DNA from: Nitrospirota bacterium
GTDB taxonomy: Bacteria; Nitrospirota; JAOUDF01
Reading direction: 5' to 3'
NCBI GenBank assembly: GCA_029859385.1
Contig: JAOUDF010000017.1
Span: forward strand, 1-22,620
DNA: 22,620 nt
Of this stretch, positions 15,430 through 22,620 are shown one piece after another (position 1 is the first letter of the stretch; each line of letters begins with the position of its first letter). The position numbers and the translations under genes are program-made. The notes beneath the pieces are model-generated. The model saw nothing but the letters and a program-made list of their open reading frames with translations. It had not been told where the DNA came from and did no database searches.

Positions 15430-16568
15430 CCGAACTCAGCTGGCAGATGATCACCACAGAGCCGGCTCTTGCCGAGACCGCTCAAAGACTGGCACTGGAG
15501 CCGCATCTCGCCATTGACCTTGAGGCCGACTCCCTCCACCACTATCAGGAAAGCCTCTGCCTCATGCAGATATCCACGGCGCATGAGAACCTGCTGGTAG
15601 ACTTGATTGCCCTCGATCATATCGACCCACTCCTGCCGCTCCTGCACGATGCGCGGATCGAGAAAGTATTTCACGGGTCCGACTACGACGTAAGGCTGCT
15701 CAACCGCCAGTACGGCGTGGTAATGGAAAACCTCTTCGATACCCAGGTCGCGGCCCAGCTCCTCGGCGCCCAGAACTTCGGCCTGTCGGCGCTGCTTGAG
15801 GCCCATTTCGGCGTCGTCCTCGACAAGCGCTTCCAGAAAAAAGACTGGTCGGTCCGCCCCCTTCCTCCGGAGATGCTCGACTACGCCGTAAAGGACACCG
15901 CCCTCCTGCTGCCCTTGCGAGAACTGCTGGGGAAGGCCATTGACGAAAAGGGCCGGGCCGGATGGGTGCGGGAGGAGTGTGAGCTCCTCAGCCGATGCCG
16001 GGCAAAACCCAAGGAAGCCCCTTCCTGTTTCGACATAAAAGGCGCCGCCAAACTCGCGCCCGAACATCTCGCCGTGCTTCAGATGCTTGTCGAATTCAGG
16101 GACGAGACCGCCAGAAAATGGGACCGGCCCCCCTTCAAGGTGTTGTCATCGGAGAGCATGATGGAGATGGCGACAAAACGGCCTGCCACCATCACCGAAC
16201 TGGAGGCCATCCACGGCGTGACGCCGCGGCTCACTGCCCGCATCGGCAAGGGGCTGCTCGACGCCATTCAGCGCGGTGCTGCGATGCCGCCTGAGGCATG
16301 GCCTAAACTCGCGCGAGCACCCCGAAAACCGAGAAACCCGCTGAAGGAAAAACGGTCGGAGAAGCTGGAGAAGATCAGGGACCACAAGGCCCACGAACTC
16401 GGCCTGCCGCCGTCGCTGCTGTGCAACCGGGCTACGCTGGAGACTATCGCCAATGCAAGCGGACCAACCGTGGCAGGCGAGCTGTTGAAGAAATGGCAGT
16501 ATGGGTTGATGGGGAAGGAGTTCGAAGAGGTGCTGGCAGGAGCAGAAGGGACGAACGGACTGCTTTAA
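15426..16568 (+). CDS. rnd: Ribonuclease D
   Basis: RNase D is a 3'-5' exoribonuclease that trims tRNA and other small RNA precursors. The 380-residue protein has the DEDDy catalytic residues Asp31 and Glu33 (AIDLEAD), Asp88 (HGSDYDV), and Tyr153 and Asp157 (YAVKDTALL) in the exonuclease domain (about 1-180). An HRDC domain follows at about 210-285, and a weaker helical region near 325-375 may be a second HRDC. Between them is a basic, proline-rich linker. The ATG overlaps the S4 gene as ATGA and has GGGGAGG five bases upstream. It is the last gene of the regulator/kinase operon and converges on uppP. Confidence 0.95.
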   Translation: MTELSWQMITTEPALAETAQRLALEPHLAIDLEADSLHHYQESLCLMQISTAHENLLVDLIALDHIDPLLPLLHDARIEKVFHGSDYDVRLLNRQYGVVMENLFDTQVAAQLLGAQNFGLSALLEAHFGVVLDKRFQKKDWSVRPLPPEMLDYAVKDTALLLPLRELLGKAIDEKGRAGWVREECELLSRCRAKPKEAPSCFDIKGAAKLAPEHLAVLQMLVEFRDETARKWDRPPFKVLSSESMMEMATKRPATITELEAIHGVTPRLTARIGKGLLDAIQRGAAMPPEAWPKLARAPRKPRNPLKEKRSEKLEKIRDHKAHELGLPPSLLCNRATLETIANASGPTVAGELLKKWQYGLMGKEFEEVLAGAEGTNGLL

Positions 16569-16591
16569 CCCTTATGTCCCTTGCGTCCCTT

Positions 16592-16615
16592 GAGTCTCTG
16601 GCTTTTCAGAGTCTC
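16592..16615. other. Imperfect hairpin between convergent rnd and uppP
   Basis: GAGTCTCTG and CAGAGTCTC can pair at eight of nine positions around the loop GCTTTT. It lies 24 bases after the rnd stop and overlaps the last codons of uppP. No T-run follows on either strand, so it is at most a weak or Rho-assisted 3' structure. Two copies of GTCCCTT lie just before it. Confidence 0.3.
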
Positions 16616-17427
16616 ACCATAAACACCCCAAGCACCACCACCGTCAGGGCAATCCGATACCAAGCAAAGAGATTAAGGGTGTGTGACGCCAGGTAACGAA
16701 GCAGGTACTTGATGCAGAGGTAGCCGACCGCCGCCGAGACAACGGTACCGACGAGAATGGGAACCCACTCATTCTGCGGGATATCGTCATGGAAGAGATG
16801 CCGCAGCTTGAGCACGGCCGCGCCGACGATGACCGGCGTGGAGAGGAGAAATGAAAACCGCGCCGCTGACGAGCGGTCAAGGCCCAGCAGCAGCCCGGCG
16901 GTTATGGTAATTCCGGACCGCGACACGCCGGGGATGAGTGCTACCGCCTGGGAAACACCGATGGCCAGCGCATTGCCCAGGGTCATCCTGTCGAGATTGA
17001 CCGCCTGCTTCCCCTTCTTCTCGGCGTAGATCATCAACCCGCCGAAGACCGCCAGCGTTATGGCAATGAGGAGCGGGTTCCGGAAGTTCTCCTCGATGAA
17101 GTGTTCGAAACTCACCCCCACCAAACCAGCCGGCACGCAGCCTAGAATGATATACCAGACCATCCGCTGGTCGGGGTCGGCCTGATTACGCTCCTTCAGA
17201 CTGACAAAGAACGCCCCGGTGAGGCGCAACCAGTCCTGCCTGAAATAGGCGAGCACCGCCACCGCTGTCCCGGCATGCAGGGCCACATCGAAGGTATGGC
17301 TGTCGACCAGCGTCCCGCTCCAACCGAAGAACCAGGGGAAGAGGATGAGATGGGCGGAGCTGGAGATGGGAAGGAACTCGGTGAGCCCCTGCACAATGCC
17401 CAGGATGATGGCTTCGATGAGCTGCAC
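16606..17427 (-). CDS. uppP: Undecaprenyl-diphosphatase
   Basis: UppP (BacA) is an integral membrane phosphatase that recycles undecaprenyl diphosphate to the lipid carrier used for peptidoglycan and other envelope polymers; its overproduction gives bacitracin resistance. The 273-residue hydrophobic protein has the conserved QGLTEFLPISSSAH at 13-26 with Glu17, and PGVSRSG in the middle, both catalytic signatures. I start at the GTG at 17427: it overlaps the RNase J stop (TAGTG) and has GGAGG four bases upstream inside the end of that gene, so translation is coupled. A longer frame starting at 17529 would overlap RNase J by 100 bases and add non-homologous sequence. Confidence 0.95.
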   Translation of the reverse strand: MQLIEAIILGIVQGLTEFLPISSSAHLILFPWFFGWSGTLVDSHTFDVALHAGTAVAVLAYFRQDWLRLTGAFFVSLKERNQADPDQRMVWYIILGCVPAGLVGVSFEHFIEENFRNPLLIAITLAVFGGLMIYAEKKGKQAVNLDRMTLGNALAIGVSQAVALIPGVSRSGITITAGLLLGLDRSSAARFSFLLSTPVIVGAAVLKLRHLFHDDIPQNEWVPILVGTVVSAAVGYLCIKYLLRYLASHTLNLFAWYRIALTVVVLGVFMVRL

Positions 17428-19106
17428 TATACCTCCATGATGATGGGAAGGATCATCGGCTTTCGCTCCATCCGCTTGAATATGAACTTCTTGAGGGCGC
17501 TCCGCACATCGGCCTGCACCACCGACCACTCAGACTTGATCTCCTGCCCCATGCCGCTCAGGACTCCGTTGACCGCCTCCCGCACCTCCAAGAGCAGGTC
17601 CTGAGAGGCATCCTCAAAGACAAAGCCGCGCGATATGATATCGGGGCCGGATACCACCTTCCCGGTGTGCTGCTCGATGCCGATGATGACAATGACGACG
17701 CCGTCGTGGGCCAGTCGCATCCGGTCGCGCAGGACCACCTCTCCTACGTCGCCGACCCCCTTGCCGTCGACAAATATGCGTCCCGCCGTAACGACACCCG
17801 CGCGGGCGCCGACAACCTCGTTCCCATCATGCTCGAACTCGACCACTTCGCCGTCCTCTATAACGAATATCCGCTCCCGGGGGATGCCCACCATCTCGGC
17901 CAGCCGGGCATGATGGACCAGGTGGCGGTATTCGCCGTGCACGGGGATGAAATAGCGCGGCCGGACGAGGTGAAGCATGATCTTCTGCTCCTCCTGTGCG
18001 GCATGGCCCGAAACATGGATCTCGGAGACCCGTTCATAAAAGACCTTCGCACCCCGCTTGAAAAAGTGGTTGATGATGCGGGAGATCGATTTCTCGTTGC
18101 CGGGAATCACCTTGGCGGAGATGACAACGGTATCTCCCTCGTTGACCTGCACCTGCTTGTGGTCGTTCAGCGCCATGCGCGAGAGGGCGCTCATGGGCTC
18201 GCCCTGGCTTCCGGTGGTGATGATGGCGACCTCGCAATCATGGAACTTTTTGATGTCATCGATCTTGATCAGGACATCATTAGGCAGACGGAGATAACCC
18301 AGGTCACGGGCGATCTGCACATTGGCGACCATGCTCCTGCCGCTTAAGGCAATCTTTCTGCCGTACTTGACCGCCGCATCGGCAATCTGCTGGATACGAT
18401 GGATGTTGGAGGCGAAGGTAGCGACGATGACCCGCTTCTCCGCCTGACTGAATATCTCGTCGATGGCCCGCCCTACCTCGCGTTCCGAGAGGGTATACCC
18501 CTCCTTTTCGGAGTTGGTGCTGTCGGAGAGGAGACAGAGGACACCGCGGTCGCCGTATTCGGCGAACCGGGCCATGTCGAGAACCTCGCCGTCAATGGGG
18601 GTCTGGTCCAGCTTGAAGTCGCCGCTGTGAATAATGATGCCGACCGGTGTGGTAATGGCGAGGGCAACGGCATCGACGATGGAGTGGGTAACCCGGATGA
18701 ACTCGATCCTGAAACACCCGACCTCCACCGTATCGCGGGGTTTCACCGTAATCAGCTCCGTGGATTCGAGCAGTCGATGCTCCTTGAGCTTGCCACTGAT
18801 GAGCCCGAGGGTCAACCGGGTACCGTAGACCGGGGCATTGATCTCACGCAGAATAAAAGGAAGGGCCCCGGTATGGTCCTCGTGGCCGTGGGTAATGATG
18901 AAGGCCCTTATCTTTTCATGATTTTCCCGAAGGTAGGTATAATCGGGTATGATAAGATCGACCCCAAGCATCTCCTCTTCCGGGAACATGATCCCCGCAT
19001 CGACCACGATGATGTCGTCGCCGTACTCGATGCAGGTCATGTTAAGGCCGATCTCCCCTAATCCCCCAAGAGGGACAACGGAAAGGGTATTGTCGGAAAT
19101 ACTCAT
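17427..19106 (-). CDS. rnj: Ribonuclease J
   Basis: RNase J is a metallo-beta-lactamase/beta-CASP nuclease with endonuclease and 5'-3' exonuclease activity in mRNA decay and rRNA maturation. The 559-residue protein has VPLGGLGEIGLNM near the N-terminus, HGHEDHTGALP at 73-83 with the zinc ligands, the IIHSGDFKLDQTP region, SGHAAQEE, and IPVHGEYRHL, all typical of the family. The C-terminal domain ends LPIIMEV. The start ATG at 19106 has no strong Shine-Dalgarno sequence. It is divergent from motA, with a TTGACA-type promoter in the 195-base gap. RNase J in a Gram-negative is common in deltaproteobacteria, alongside or instead of RNase E. Confidence 0.96.
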   Translation of the reverse strand: MSISDNTLSVVPLGGLGEIGLNMTCIEYGDDIIVVDAGIMFPEEEMLGVDLIIPDYTYLRENHEKIRAFIITHGHEDHTGALPFILREINAPVYGTRLTLGLISGKLKEHRLLESTELITVKPRDTVEVGCFRIEFIRVTHSIVDAVALAITTPVGIIIHSGDFKLDQTPIDGEVLDMARFAEYGDRGVLCLLSDSTNSEKEGYTLSEREVGRAIDEIFSQAEKRVIVATFASNIHRIQQIADAAVKYGRKIALSGRSMVANVQIARDLGYLRLPNDVLIKIDDIKKFHDCEVAIITTGSQGEPMSALSRMALNDHKQVQVNEGDTVVISAKVIPGNEKSISRIINHFFKRGAKVFYERVSEIHVSGHAAQEEQKIMLHLVRPRYFIPVHGEYRHLVHHARLAEMVGIPRERIFVIEDGEVVEFEHDGNEVVGARAGVVTAGRIFVDGKGVGDVGEVVLRDRMRLAHDGVVIVIIGIEQHTGKVVSGPDIISRGFVFEDASQDLLLEVREAVNGVLSGMGQEIKSEWSVVQADVRSALKKFIFKRMERKPMILPIIMEV

Positions 19107-19150
19107 AAGAAAAAAGGTCCGTAAAAGTCGAAATCGGGCGTAATGATGCT

Positions 19151-19178
19151 TAAAGTTTGGGCCGGAGTCTGCCGAAAT
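19151..19178 (+). promoter_or_regulatory. Putative sigma-28 (FliA) promoter of motAB
   Basis: TAAAGTTT at 19151-19158 is identical to the E. coli FliA -35 consensus. GCCGAAAT at 19171-19178 matches the -10 consensus GCCGATAA at six of eight positions, including GCCGA. The spacer is 12 bases, one more than the usual 11. Transcription would start near 19185 and leave a leader of about 115 bases before motA. motAB are classic late flagellar genes under sigma-28, which fits. The extra spacer base and the long leader lower confidence. Confidence 0.6.
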
Positions 19179-19204
19179 ATCTCACAGGCAGTGGGCCATG
19201 TCAA
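19176..19204 (-). promoter_or_regulatory. Sigma-70-type promoter of rnj-uppP
   Basis: On the minus strand, a perfect TTGACA (19204-19199) is followed by a 17-base spacer and GATATT (19181-19176), four of six matches, preceded by TGA as an extended -10. The start would be near 19169, giving a leader of about 63 bases. Its -10 overlaps the -10 of the putative motA promoter on the other strand by three bases. Confidence 0.7.
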
Positions 19205-19291
19205 TCTTGGTCCCATTAGGCACAACCAGCATTCCATAGACAGTATTTCCCTGTTTCAATGTGACTCGTCCCGCTTGCGCGGATTGAGAGA

Positions 19292-19303
19292 ATGAGATCT
19301 CAT
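19292..19303. other. 12-bp perfect palindrome at the motA start
   Basis: ATGAGATCTCAT ends on the first two bases of the motA ATG. It contains the only near ribosome-binding purines (TGAGA). It might be a dimer-protein site or coincidence. The ATG at its left end is out of frame with motA. Confidence 0.3.
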
Positions 19304-20150
19304 GCTATCTATCATAGGCATTGTCGTCGTCTTCCTTGGGGTGGTCGGAGGCTATCTGATTGCAGGCGGGCATCTGCACGTCCTGTTTCAACCTGCCGAA
19401 CTGGTTATCATTGGCGGTGCGGCCGTTGGCGCCATGCTCATCGGCACTCCTACCAAGACCATGAAAAACCTGGTAGCCGACCTTCCCAAGGTATTCAAAA
19501 GCGGCGCATTTACCAAGGATCACTACATAGCCCTCCTGGGCGTGCTCTATAACCTCGGCATGAAGATGCGGCGCGAGGGAATTCTTGCTCTGGAAAGCGA
19601 CATATCGGAGCCGGAGAACAGCGCGATATTCAAAAACTACCCAAAGTTCCTTGAAAATCACCATGCCCTGGAGTTCTTCAAGGACACGGCCCGGCTTATC
19701 GTCGACGCGGCAGCAGCCCCCAGTGAGTTGGAGATGATCATGGAAAACGACATCGAGGCCCATCATGAAGAGGCGTTCTTGTCGCCTTCAACTCTTTCTA
19801 CAATGGGTGATGCCCTCCCCGGTCTTGGTATCGTCGCGGCGGTCATGGGCGTCGTAATCACCATGGGTTACCTCGACCAGCCTGCCGAGGTCATAGGACA
19901 TCATGTGGCCGCTGCCCTGGTAGGCACCTTTCTCGGCATCCTTCTTTCCTACGGTTTGGTCCAACCGCTGGCCAGCAACCTTACACACTACATCCGGGAA
20001 GAGGGGCGCTATTTTACCTGCATGAAAATAGGCCTCAAGGCCATGGCCGAGAGCCTTTCCCCCATGCTGGTGGTTGAGTATGTCCGCCGGAGCATTTACG
20101 TAAGCGACCGACCGTCCGCCGAAGAGGTGGAAAAGATGCTAAAAGGCTGA
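19302..20150 (+). CDS. motA: Flagellar motor stator protein MotA
   Basis: MotA is the inner-membrane partner of MotB and forms the proton channel that drives flagellar rotation. The 282-residue protein has four membrane segments, about 3-22 and 30-48 at the N-terminus and about 172-192 and 203-223 after a cytoplasmic loop. The loop carries MKMRREGILALESD, containing the Arg and Glu that interact with FliG, and FLSPSTLSTMGDALPGLGIVAAVMG with the conserved proline at the start of the third segment. The ATG at 19302 is chosen from homology of the N-terminus; its ribosome-binding site is weak. motB follows four bases after the stop. Confidence 0.96.
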   Translation: MLSIIGIVVVFLGVVGGYLIAGGHLHVLFQPAELVIIGGAAVGAMLIGTPTKTMKNLVADLPKVFKSGAFTKDHYIALLGVLYNLGMKMRREGILALESDISEPENSAIFKNYPKFLENHHALEFFKDTARLIVDAAAAPSELEMIMENDIEAHHEEAFLSPSTLSTMGDALPGLGIVAAVMGVVITMGYLDQPAEVIGHHVAAALVGTFLGILLSYGLVQPLASNLTHYIREEGRYFTCMKIGLKAMAESLSPMLVVEYVRRSIYVSDRPSAEEVEKMLKG

Positions 20151-20154
20151 TCCG

Positions 20155-21054
20155 ATGGCAGGGAACGACCAACCCATCATAATCAAAAAAGTGGTAAAAA
20201 AGGGGCATGGCGGCCACCATGGCGGCGCCTGGAAGGTGGCATACGCCGACTTCACCACCTCCATGATGGCCTTCTTTATGCTCCTGTGGCTGCTCAACGT
20301 CACCCCGGAAGAGAAGCTTGGGGGCATCTCGGATTATTTCAAAAACCCGCAACCCATCATCGGCAAGGGAAAGGTTATCCCCGGCGAGGATGGGAAGATG
20401 AAGATACTGGATACCAGCCCACCTTCCGAAAGCACTCTGGAAGCTACCTTTGAAACTCTGGAAGACAAGCTCAGGGAAGCTGTTGAGAACGCCATAGCCC
20501 AGTCGGGGCAAAGCGACCTGGCGGAACAGATACTTATAGAATCGCTGCCCGAAGGGATACGCATCCAGATGCTCGACAAGGACAATCGCCCGATGTTCCG
20601 GTCGGGAAGCGCCACCATGGAACCATACGCCCACACCATCATCGAGAGCATCGGACAGGTAATCAAGGACATGCCGTACAAGGTCGCCATTACCGGCCAC
20701 ACCGACGCCACTCCCTTCCGCACCGCCACTGGCTATAGCAACTGGGAACTTTCATCCGACAGGGCGAATGCCGCGAGGAAGGACCTCGAGGGTACAGGAG
20801 TAACCTTTGAAAGGTTCTCCAAGGTAATCGGGTATTCAAGCACGGTCCCCTTCAAGCTTGATGACCCCTATCATCCGGCAAACCGACGGATAGGGATACT
20901 TATCCTGAGGCCGGGCGGAGAGCGATTGCCGACCGTCAACATTGGAAGTGAAGCCTTCAAAAAAGACTCCGGCGCCGTCAAGAACGCCCTCGGCCAGCCT
21001 ATAAAGAACTGGGCGGGGCAGGAGAAAAAGGTCCAGCCGGAGCCCGGCCAATAA
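20155..21054 (+). CDS. motB: Flagellar motor stator protein MotB
   Basis: MotB anchors the stator to peptidoglycan and supplies the proton-binding aspartate. The 299-residue protein has a basic His/Gly-rich N-terminus, a single membrane segment (about 33-50) beginning AWKVAYADFTTSMMAFFMLLW with the channel residue Asp32, a plug and linker region, and an OmpA-type peptidoglycan-binding domain at about 145-265 with ITGHTDATPF and LSSDRANAARKDL plus NRRIGILI. The presence of Asp and the MotB-type spacing argue for proton-driven MotB rather than sodium-driven PomB, though this is not decisive. The tail after 265 is charged and low in complexity. Confidence 0.96.
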   Translation: MAGNDQPIIIKKVVKKGHGGHHGGAWKVAYADFTTSMMAFFMLLWLLNVTPEEKLGGISDYFKNPQPIIGKGKVIPGEDGKMKILDTSPPSESTLEATFETLEDKLREAVENAIAQSGQSDLAEQILIESLPEGIRIQMLDKDNRPMFRSGSATMEPYAHTIIESIGQVIKDMPYKVAITGHTDATPFRTATGYSNWELSSDRANAARKDLEGTGVTFERFSKVIGYSSTVPFKLDDPYHPANRRIGILILRPGGERLPTVNIGSEAFKKDSGAVKNALGQPIKNWAGQEKKVQPEPGQ

Positions 21055-21092
21055 GACGGACAGGTTCAGCGACTTGCCACGCTGAGCCGGGC
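21042..21092. other. Nested inverted repeats between convergent motB and rsmA
   Basis: An inner stem TCAGCG/CGCTGA (21066-21071 and 21080-21085, 8-base loop) is flanked by GCCCGGC (21042-21048) and GCCGGGC (21086-21092). The right arms are adjacent; the left arms are separated by 17 bases. The structure spans both gene ends across the 11-base gap. No T-run follows, so an intrinsic terminator is not supported, but it could act as a two-way RNA-end structure. Confidence 0.3.
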
Positions 21093-21869
21093 GAACTCTT
21101 CCAGTGTCAGTGTCTCGGCCCGTCTCATTGGGTCTATCCCCACCGTGAGCAATACCTCTTCCACCCTTTCTCCGAGCAACGCCTTCAGGGAATTGCGCAA
21201 CGTCTTCCTGCGCTGGGAAAAGGCTGCCTTTACCACCCGCCGGAAGGCATTTTCGTCAACCAGGGCTACTCGCGGCACCGAAGGGGTCTCGAAGGAAACC
21301 ACTGCCGAATCGATCTTCGGCCGCGGCCTGAAGGCATCGGGGGGCAGAACAAACTCCAGCTTGGGCCGGGTAAATGCCTGCACCATTACCGAGAGTACGC
21401 CGTAGTCCCGGCCGCCGGGCTCCGCAAGGATCCGCTCCGCCACCTCCTTCTGGAACATCAGTACCATCCGGCTCAGGCAATGGCGGTTTTCCAGCAGCCT
21501 GAAGAGGATTGGCGTCGCTACCGAGTAGGGGAGATTGGCGACCACCTTCAACGGATGAGGGAGGGTTTCGAGGGGGAATTCAAGGGCGTCGGCGTATATG
21601 ATGCGGACATTGTCAGCGCCGCTGAAATCGCTCATCAACGACTCCGCCAGGTGACGGTCGAATTCAAGGGCCACGACCTGCCCGGCCTTCTCCGCCAGTG
21701 CCGCCGTAAGAACCCCTTTTCCCGGCCCTATTTCAAGGACCGTATCCTCCTGGTCGACTTCCGCCGCCTCCACAATTCTGCGCACAGCACCGTGGTCAAC
21801 GAGGAAATTCTGGCCGAGGGCCTTGGACGGACGCCACTGCGGATGGCCGTCAGGAAGGGGTGATGTCAT
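21066..21869 (-). CDS. rsmA: 16S rRNA (adenine(1518)-N6/adenine(1519)-N6)-dimethyltransferase
   Basis: RsmA (KsgA) uses S-adenosylmethionine to dimethylate two adjacent adenines near the 3' end of 16S rRNA late in 30S assembly; loss gives kasugamycin resistance. The 267-residue protein has KALGQNFL at 16-23, the SAM-binding EIGPGKGVLT, ALEFD, the DALEF acidic site, and the catalytic NLPYSVATP. The C-terminal domain has FRPRPKIDSAVV and FSQRRKTLRNSLK. The ATG at 21869 has no clear Shine-Dalgarno sequence, but no better start is seen. It lies 81 bases downstream of the DUF948-like gene on the same strand and converges on motB. Confidence 0.96.
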   Translation of the reverse strand: MTSPLPDGHPQWRPSKALGQNFLVDHGAVRRIVEAAEVDQEDTVLEIGPGKGVLTAALAEKAGQVVALEFDRHLAESLMSDFSGADNVRIIYADALEFPLETLPHPLKVVANLPYSVATPILFRLLENRHCLSRMVLMFQKEVAERILAEPGGRDYGVLSVMVQAFTRPKLEFVLPPDAFRPRPKIDSAVVSFETPSVPRVALVDENAFRRVVKAAFSQRRKTLRNSLKALLGERVEEVLLTVGIDPMRRAETLTLEEFARLSVASR

Positions 21870-21950
21870 GAGAAGTCTGCCGGAAACGGAGGCAATTGGC
21901 GGATATGTAGAGAAAGCTGATCATGCTCGCTACTGAGATTCTTCGAGATA

Positions 21951-22370
21951 TCAATAATAATGCGGGCCTTTCGGGATATCCTTTTGTTCCCGCTTGAGGA
22001 AACGACCGATGACATGCTGCAGCGCCCCCTGAAGGCCCGCCGAAAGGACGATAACCGATGACGACAAGGTGTCTACCTTCTCTTTCAACAGAATATTGAA
22101 CCCTTCCACCGTGTACCCCACATGTTCAGCGGCATTGAATGCCACATCAACTTTGGCGGCCTTGGTTTCGATATCGGCGGCAAGGCTGTTAAGCCTGTCG
22201 GTCGTTGACTTAAGCTCAACGAGCAAAGGCCCCAGCTCCCGGGAAGTGCTGTCAAGAAACTGTTCCACCTGGGCCGCCGTATTTTTCAGCTGAATAAGGG
22301 CAGGCACGAGGAACAGGGTCAGCACAACGGCAGCAAGGGCAATTACTCCAAGCAAAATGTCTATGGTCAC
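21951..22370 (-). CDS. Small membrane protein, DUF948-like
   Basis: The 139-residue protein begins with a membrane segment (about 4-25, ILLGVIALAAVVLTLFLVPAL), then a long helical stretch of heptad-like character (IQLKNTAAQVEQFLDSTSRELGPLL..), and ends in a basic, hydrophilic tail. This layout is that of DUF948 proteins, which include the Bacillus general stress protein YtxG; their function is unknown. I start at the GTG at 22370, which has GGGAG six bases upstream and puts the membrane segment at the N-terminus. An open frame to 22448 begins with TTG and lacks a site. A TATGAT lies in the 78-base gap to pdxA but without a good -35. Confidence 0.75.
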   Translation of the reverse strand: MTIDILLGVIALAAVVLTLFLVPALIQLKNTAAQVEQFLDSTSRELGPLLVELKSTTDRLNSLAADIETKAAKVDVAFNAAEHVGYTVEGFNILLKEKVDTLSSSVIVLSAGLQGALQHVIGRFLKREQKDIPKGPHYY

Positions 22371-22448
22371 AACAATCTCCCGGATATTGGAACAACAGGT
22401 CAGGCTCTTCTTCCCAAAGACTTTATCATACGAGGCAGGGCGATGCAA

Positions 22449-22620
22449 TCAGACTCGGGCATTCTCATGGACCGACAGGCGGTGACGGACAATGGATGCG
22501 GCAGCCCGGATCGCCTCCAGAAGGCTTCCCGGATCAGCCGCTCCTTTACCGGCAATATCGTAGGCCGTCCCATGGTCCACCGATGTCCGAACGATGGGAA
22601 GCCCGACCGTAATGTTCACC
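22449..22620 (-). CDS. pdxA: 4-hydroxythreonine-4-phosphate dehydrogenase, C-terminal part
   Basis: Only the last 56 residues are in the window. They read VNITVGLPIVRTSVDHGTAYDIAGKGAADPGSLLEAIRAA..., matching the PdxA C-terminus, in which RTSVDHGTA includes a metal-binding histidine and DIAGKG.ADPGSL is strongly conserved. PdxA oxidises 4-phosphohydroxy-threonine in the DXP-dependent vitamin B6 pathway. The stop is at 22449-22451. The gene continues beyond the right edge on the minus strand, upstream of the DUF948-like gene. PdxA and KsgA genes are neighbours in many proteobacteria (established pattern), which supports the call. Confidence 0.9.
   Translation of the reverse strand, partial: VNITVGLPIVRTSVDHGTAYDIAGKGAADPGSLLEAIRAAASIVRHRLSVHENARV

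Noticed and set aside
14742..16067. Minus-strand open frame of 441 codons
   Set aside because: Shadow of the kinase, S4 and rnd genes, which are all clear on the plus strand.
17428..17529. N-terminal extension of UppP
   Set aside because: It lies inside the RNase J coding sequence. The GTG with GGAGG at 17427 gives the standard N-terminus.
22371..22448. N-terminal extension of the DUF948-like protein from a TTG
   Set aside because: It lacks a ribosome-binding site and puts a Cys-containing polar stretch before the membrane segment; the GTG at 22370 has GGGAG.

Overview
The window looks like chromosomal DNA of a GC-rich, flagellated deltaproteobacterium, most likely of the Geobacter/Desulfuromonadales group. 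This rests on the aroA-cmk-ispH-rpsA gene order, RNase J together with RNase R and RNase D, a type I-beta DAHP synthase, a P-protein (chorismate mutase/prephenate dehydratase), and a short double-hairpin repeat of a kind I associate with such genomes. The species assignment is inference. The window is almost fully coding; no gap exceeds 200 bases. It holds 17 complete genes and two genes cut by the window edges. I see no tRNA, rRNA, CRISPR array, insertion sequence or prophage.

Region 1 (1-9834, all minus strand) is one long gene train read from right to left: pheA, hisC, aroF, tyrA, aroA, cmk, ispH, rpsA and a citrate/homocitrate-synthase-like gene that runs off the left edge. A good sigma-70 promoter lies just upstream of pheA. 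Genes overlap by 1, 4 or 23 bases or are separated by 6 to 78 bases. The first five genes cover entry to the shikimate pathway (DAHP synthase), EPSP synthase and the post-chorismate branches to Phe and Tyr, with a HisC-family aminotransferase placed to do the final transamination. They are followed by CMP kinase, the last enzyme of the MEP isoprenoid pathway, and ribosomal protein S1. A double-hairpin repeat fills the aroA-cmk gap.

Region 2 (9854-16568) holds RNase R on the minus strand and a divergent plus-strand operon: an HD-GYP response regulator, a membrane sensor kinase, a small S4 RNA-binding protein (RqcP/HslR-like) and RNase D. The first two are in the same reading frame, separated only by one stop codon and seven codons. 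Their promoter carries a perfect inverted repeat over the -10 box.

Region 3 (16606-19106, minus) is RNase J followed by undecaprenyl-diphosphatase, with start and stop overlapping.

Region 4 (19302-21054, plus) is motAB, the flagellar stator. Upstream lies a sequence very close to the sigma-28 (FliA) promoter consensus, and its -10 element overlaps the -10 of the opposing RNase J promoter.

Region 5 (21066-22620, minus) is pdxA (3' end only), a small DUF948-like membrane protein and rsmA/ksgA.

The most interesting signals are regulatory and structural: the overlapping motA/rnj promoters, the covarying double-hairpin repeat that displaces the cmk ribosome-binding site, the stop-separated in-frame regulator/kinase pair, the operator-like dyad, and the Re-citrate-synthase-like gene coupled to rpsA. 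I found no clearly new multi-gene system.
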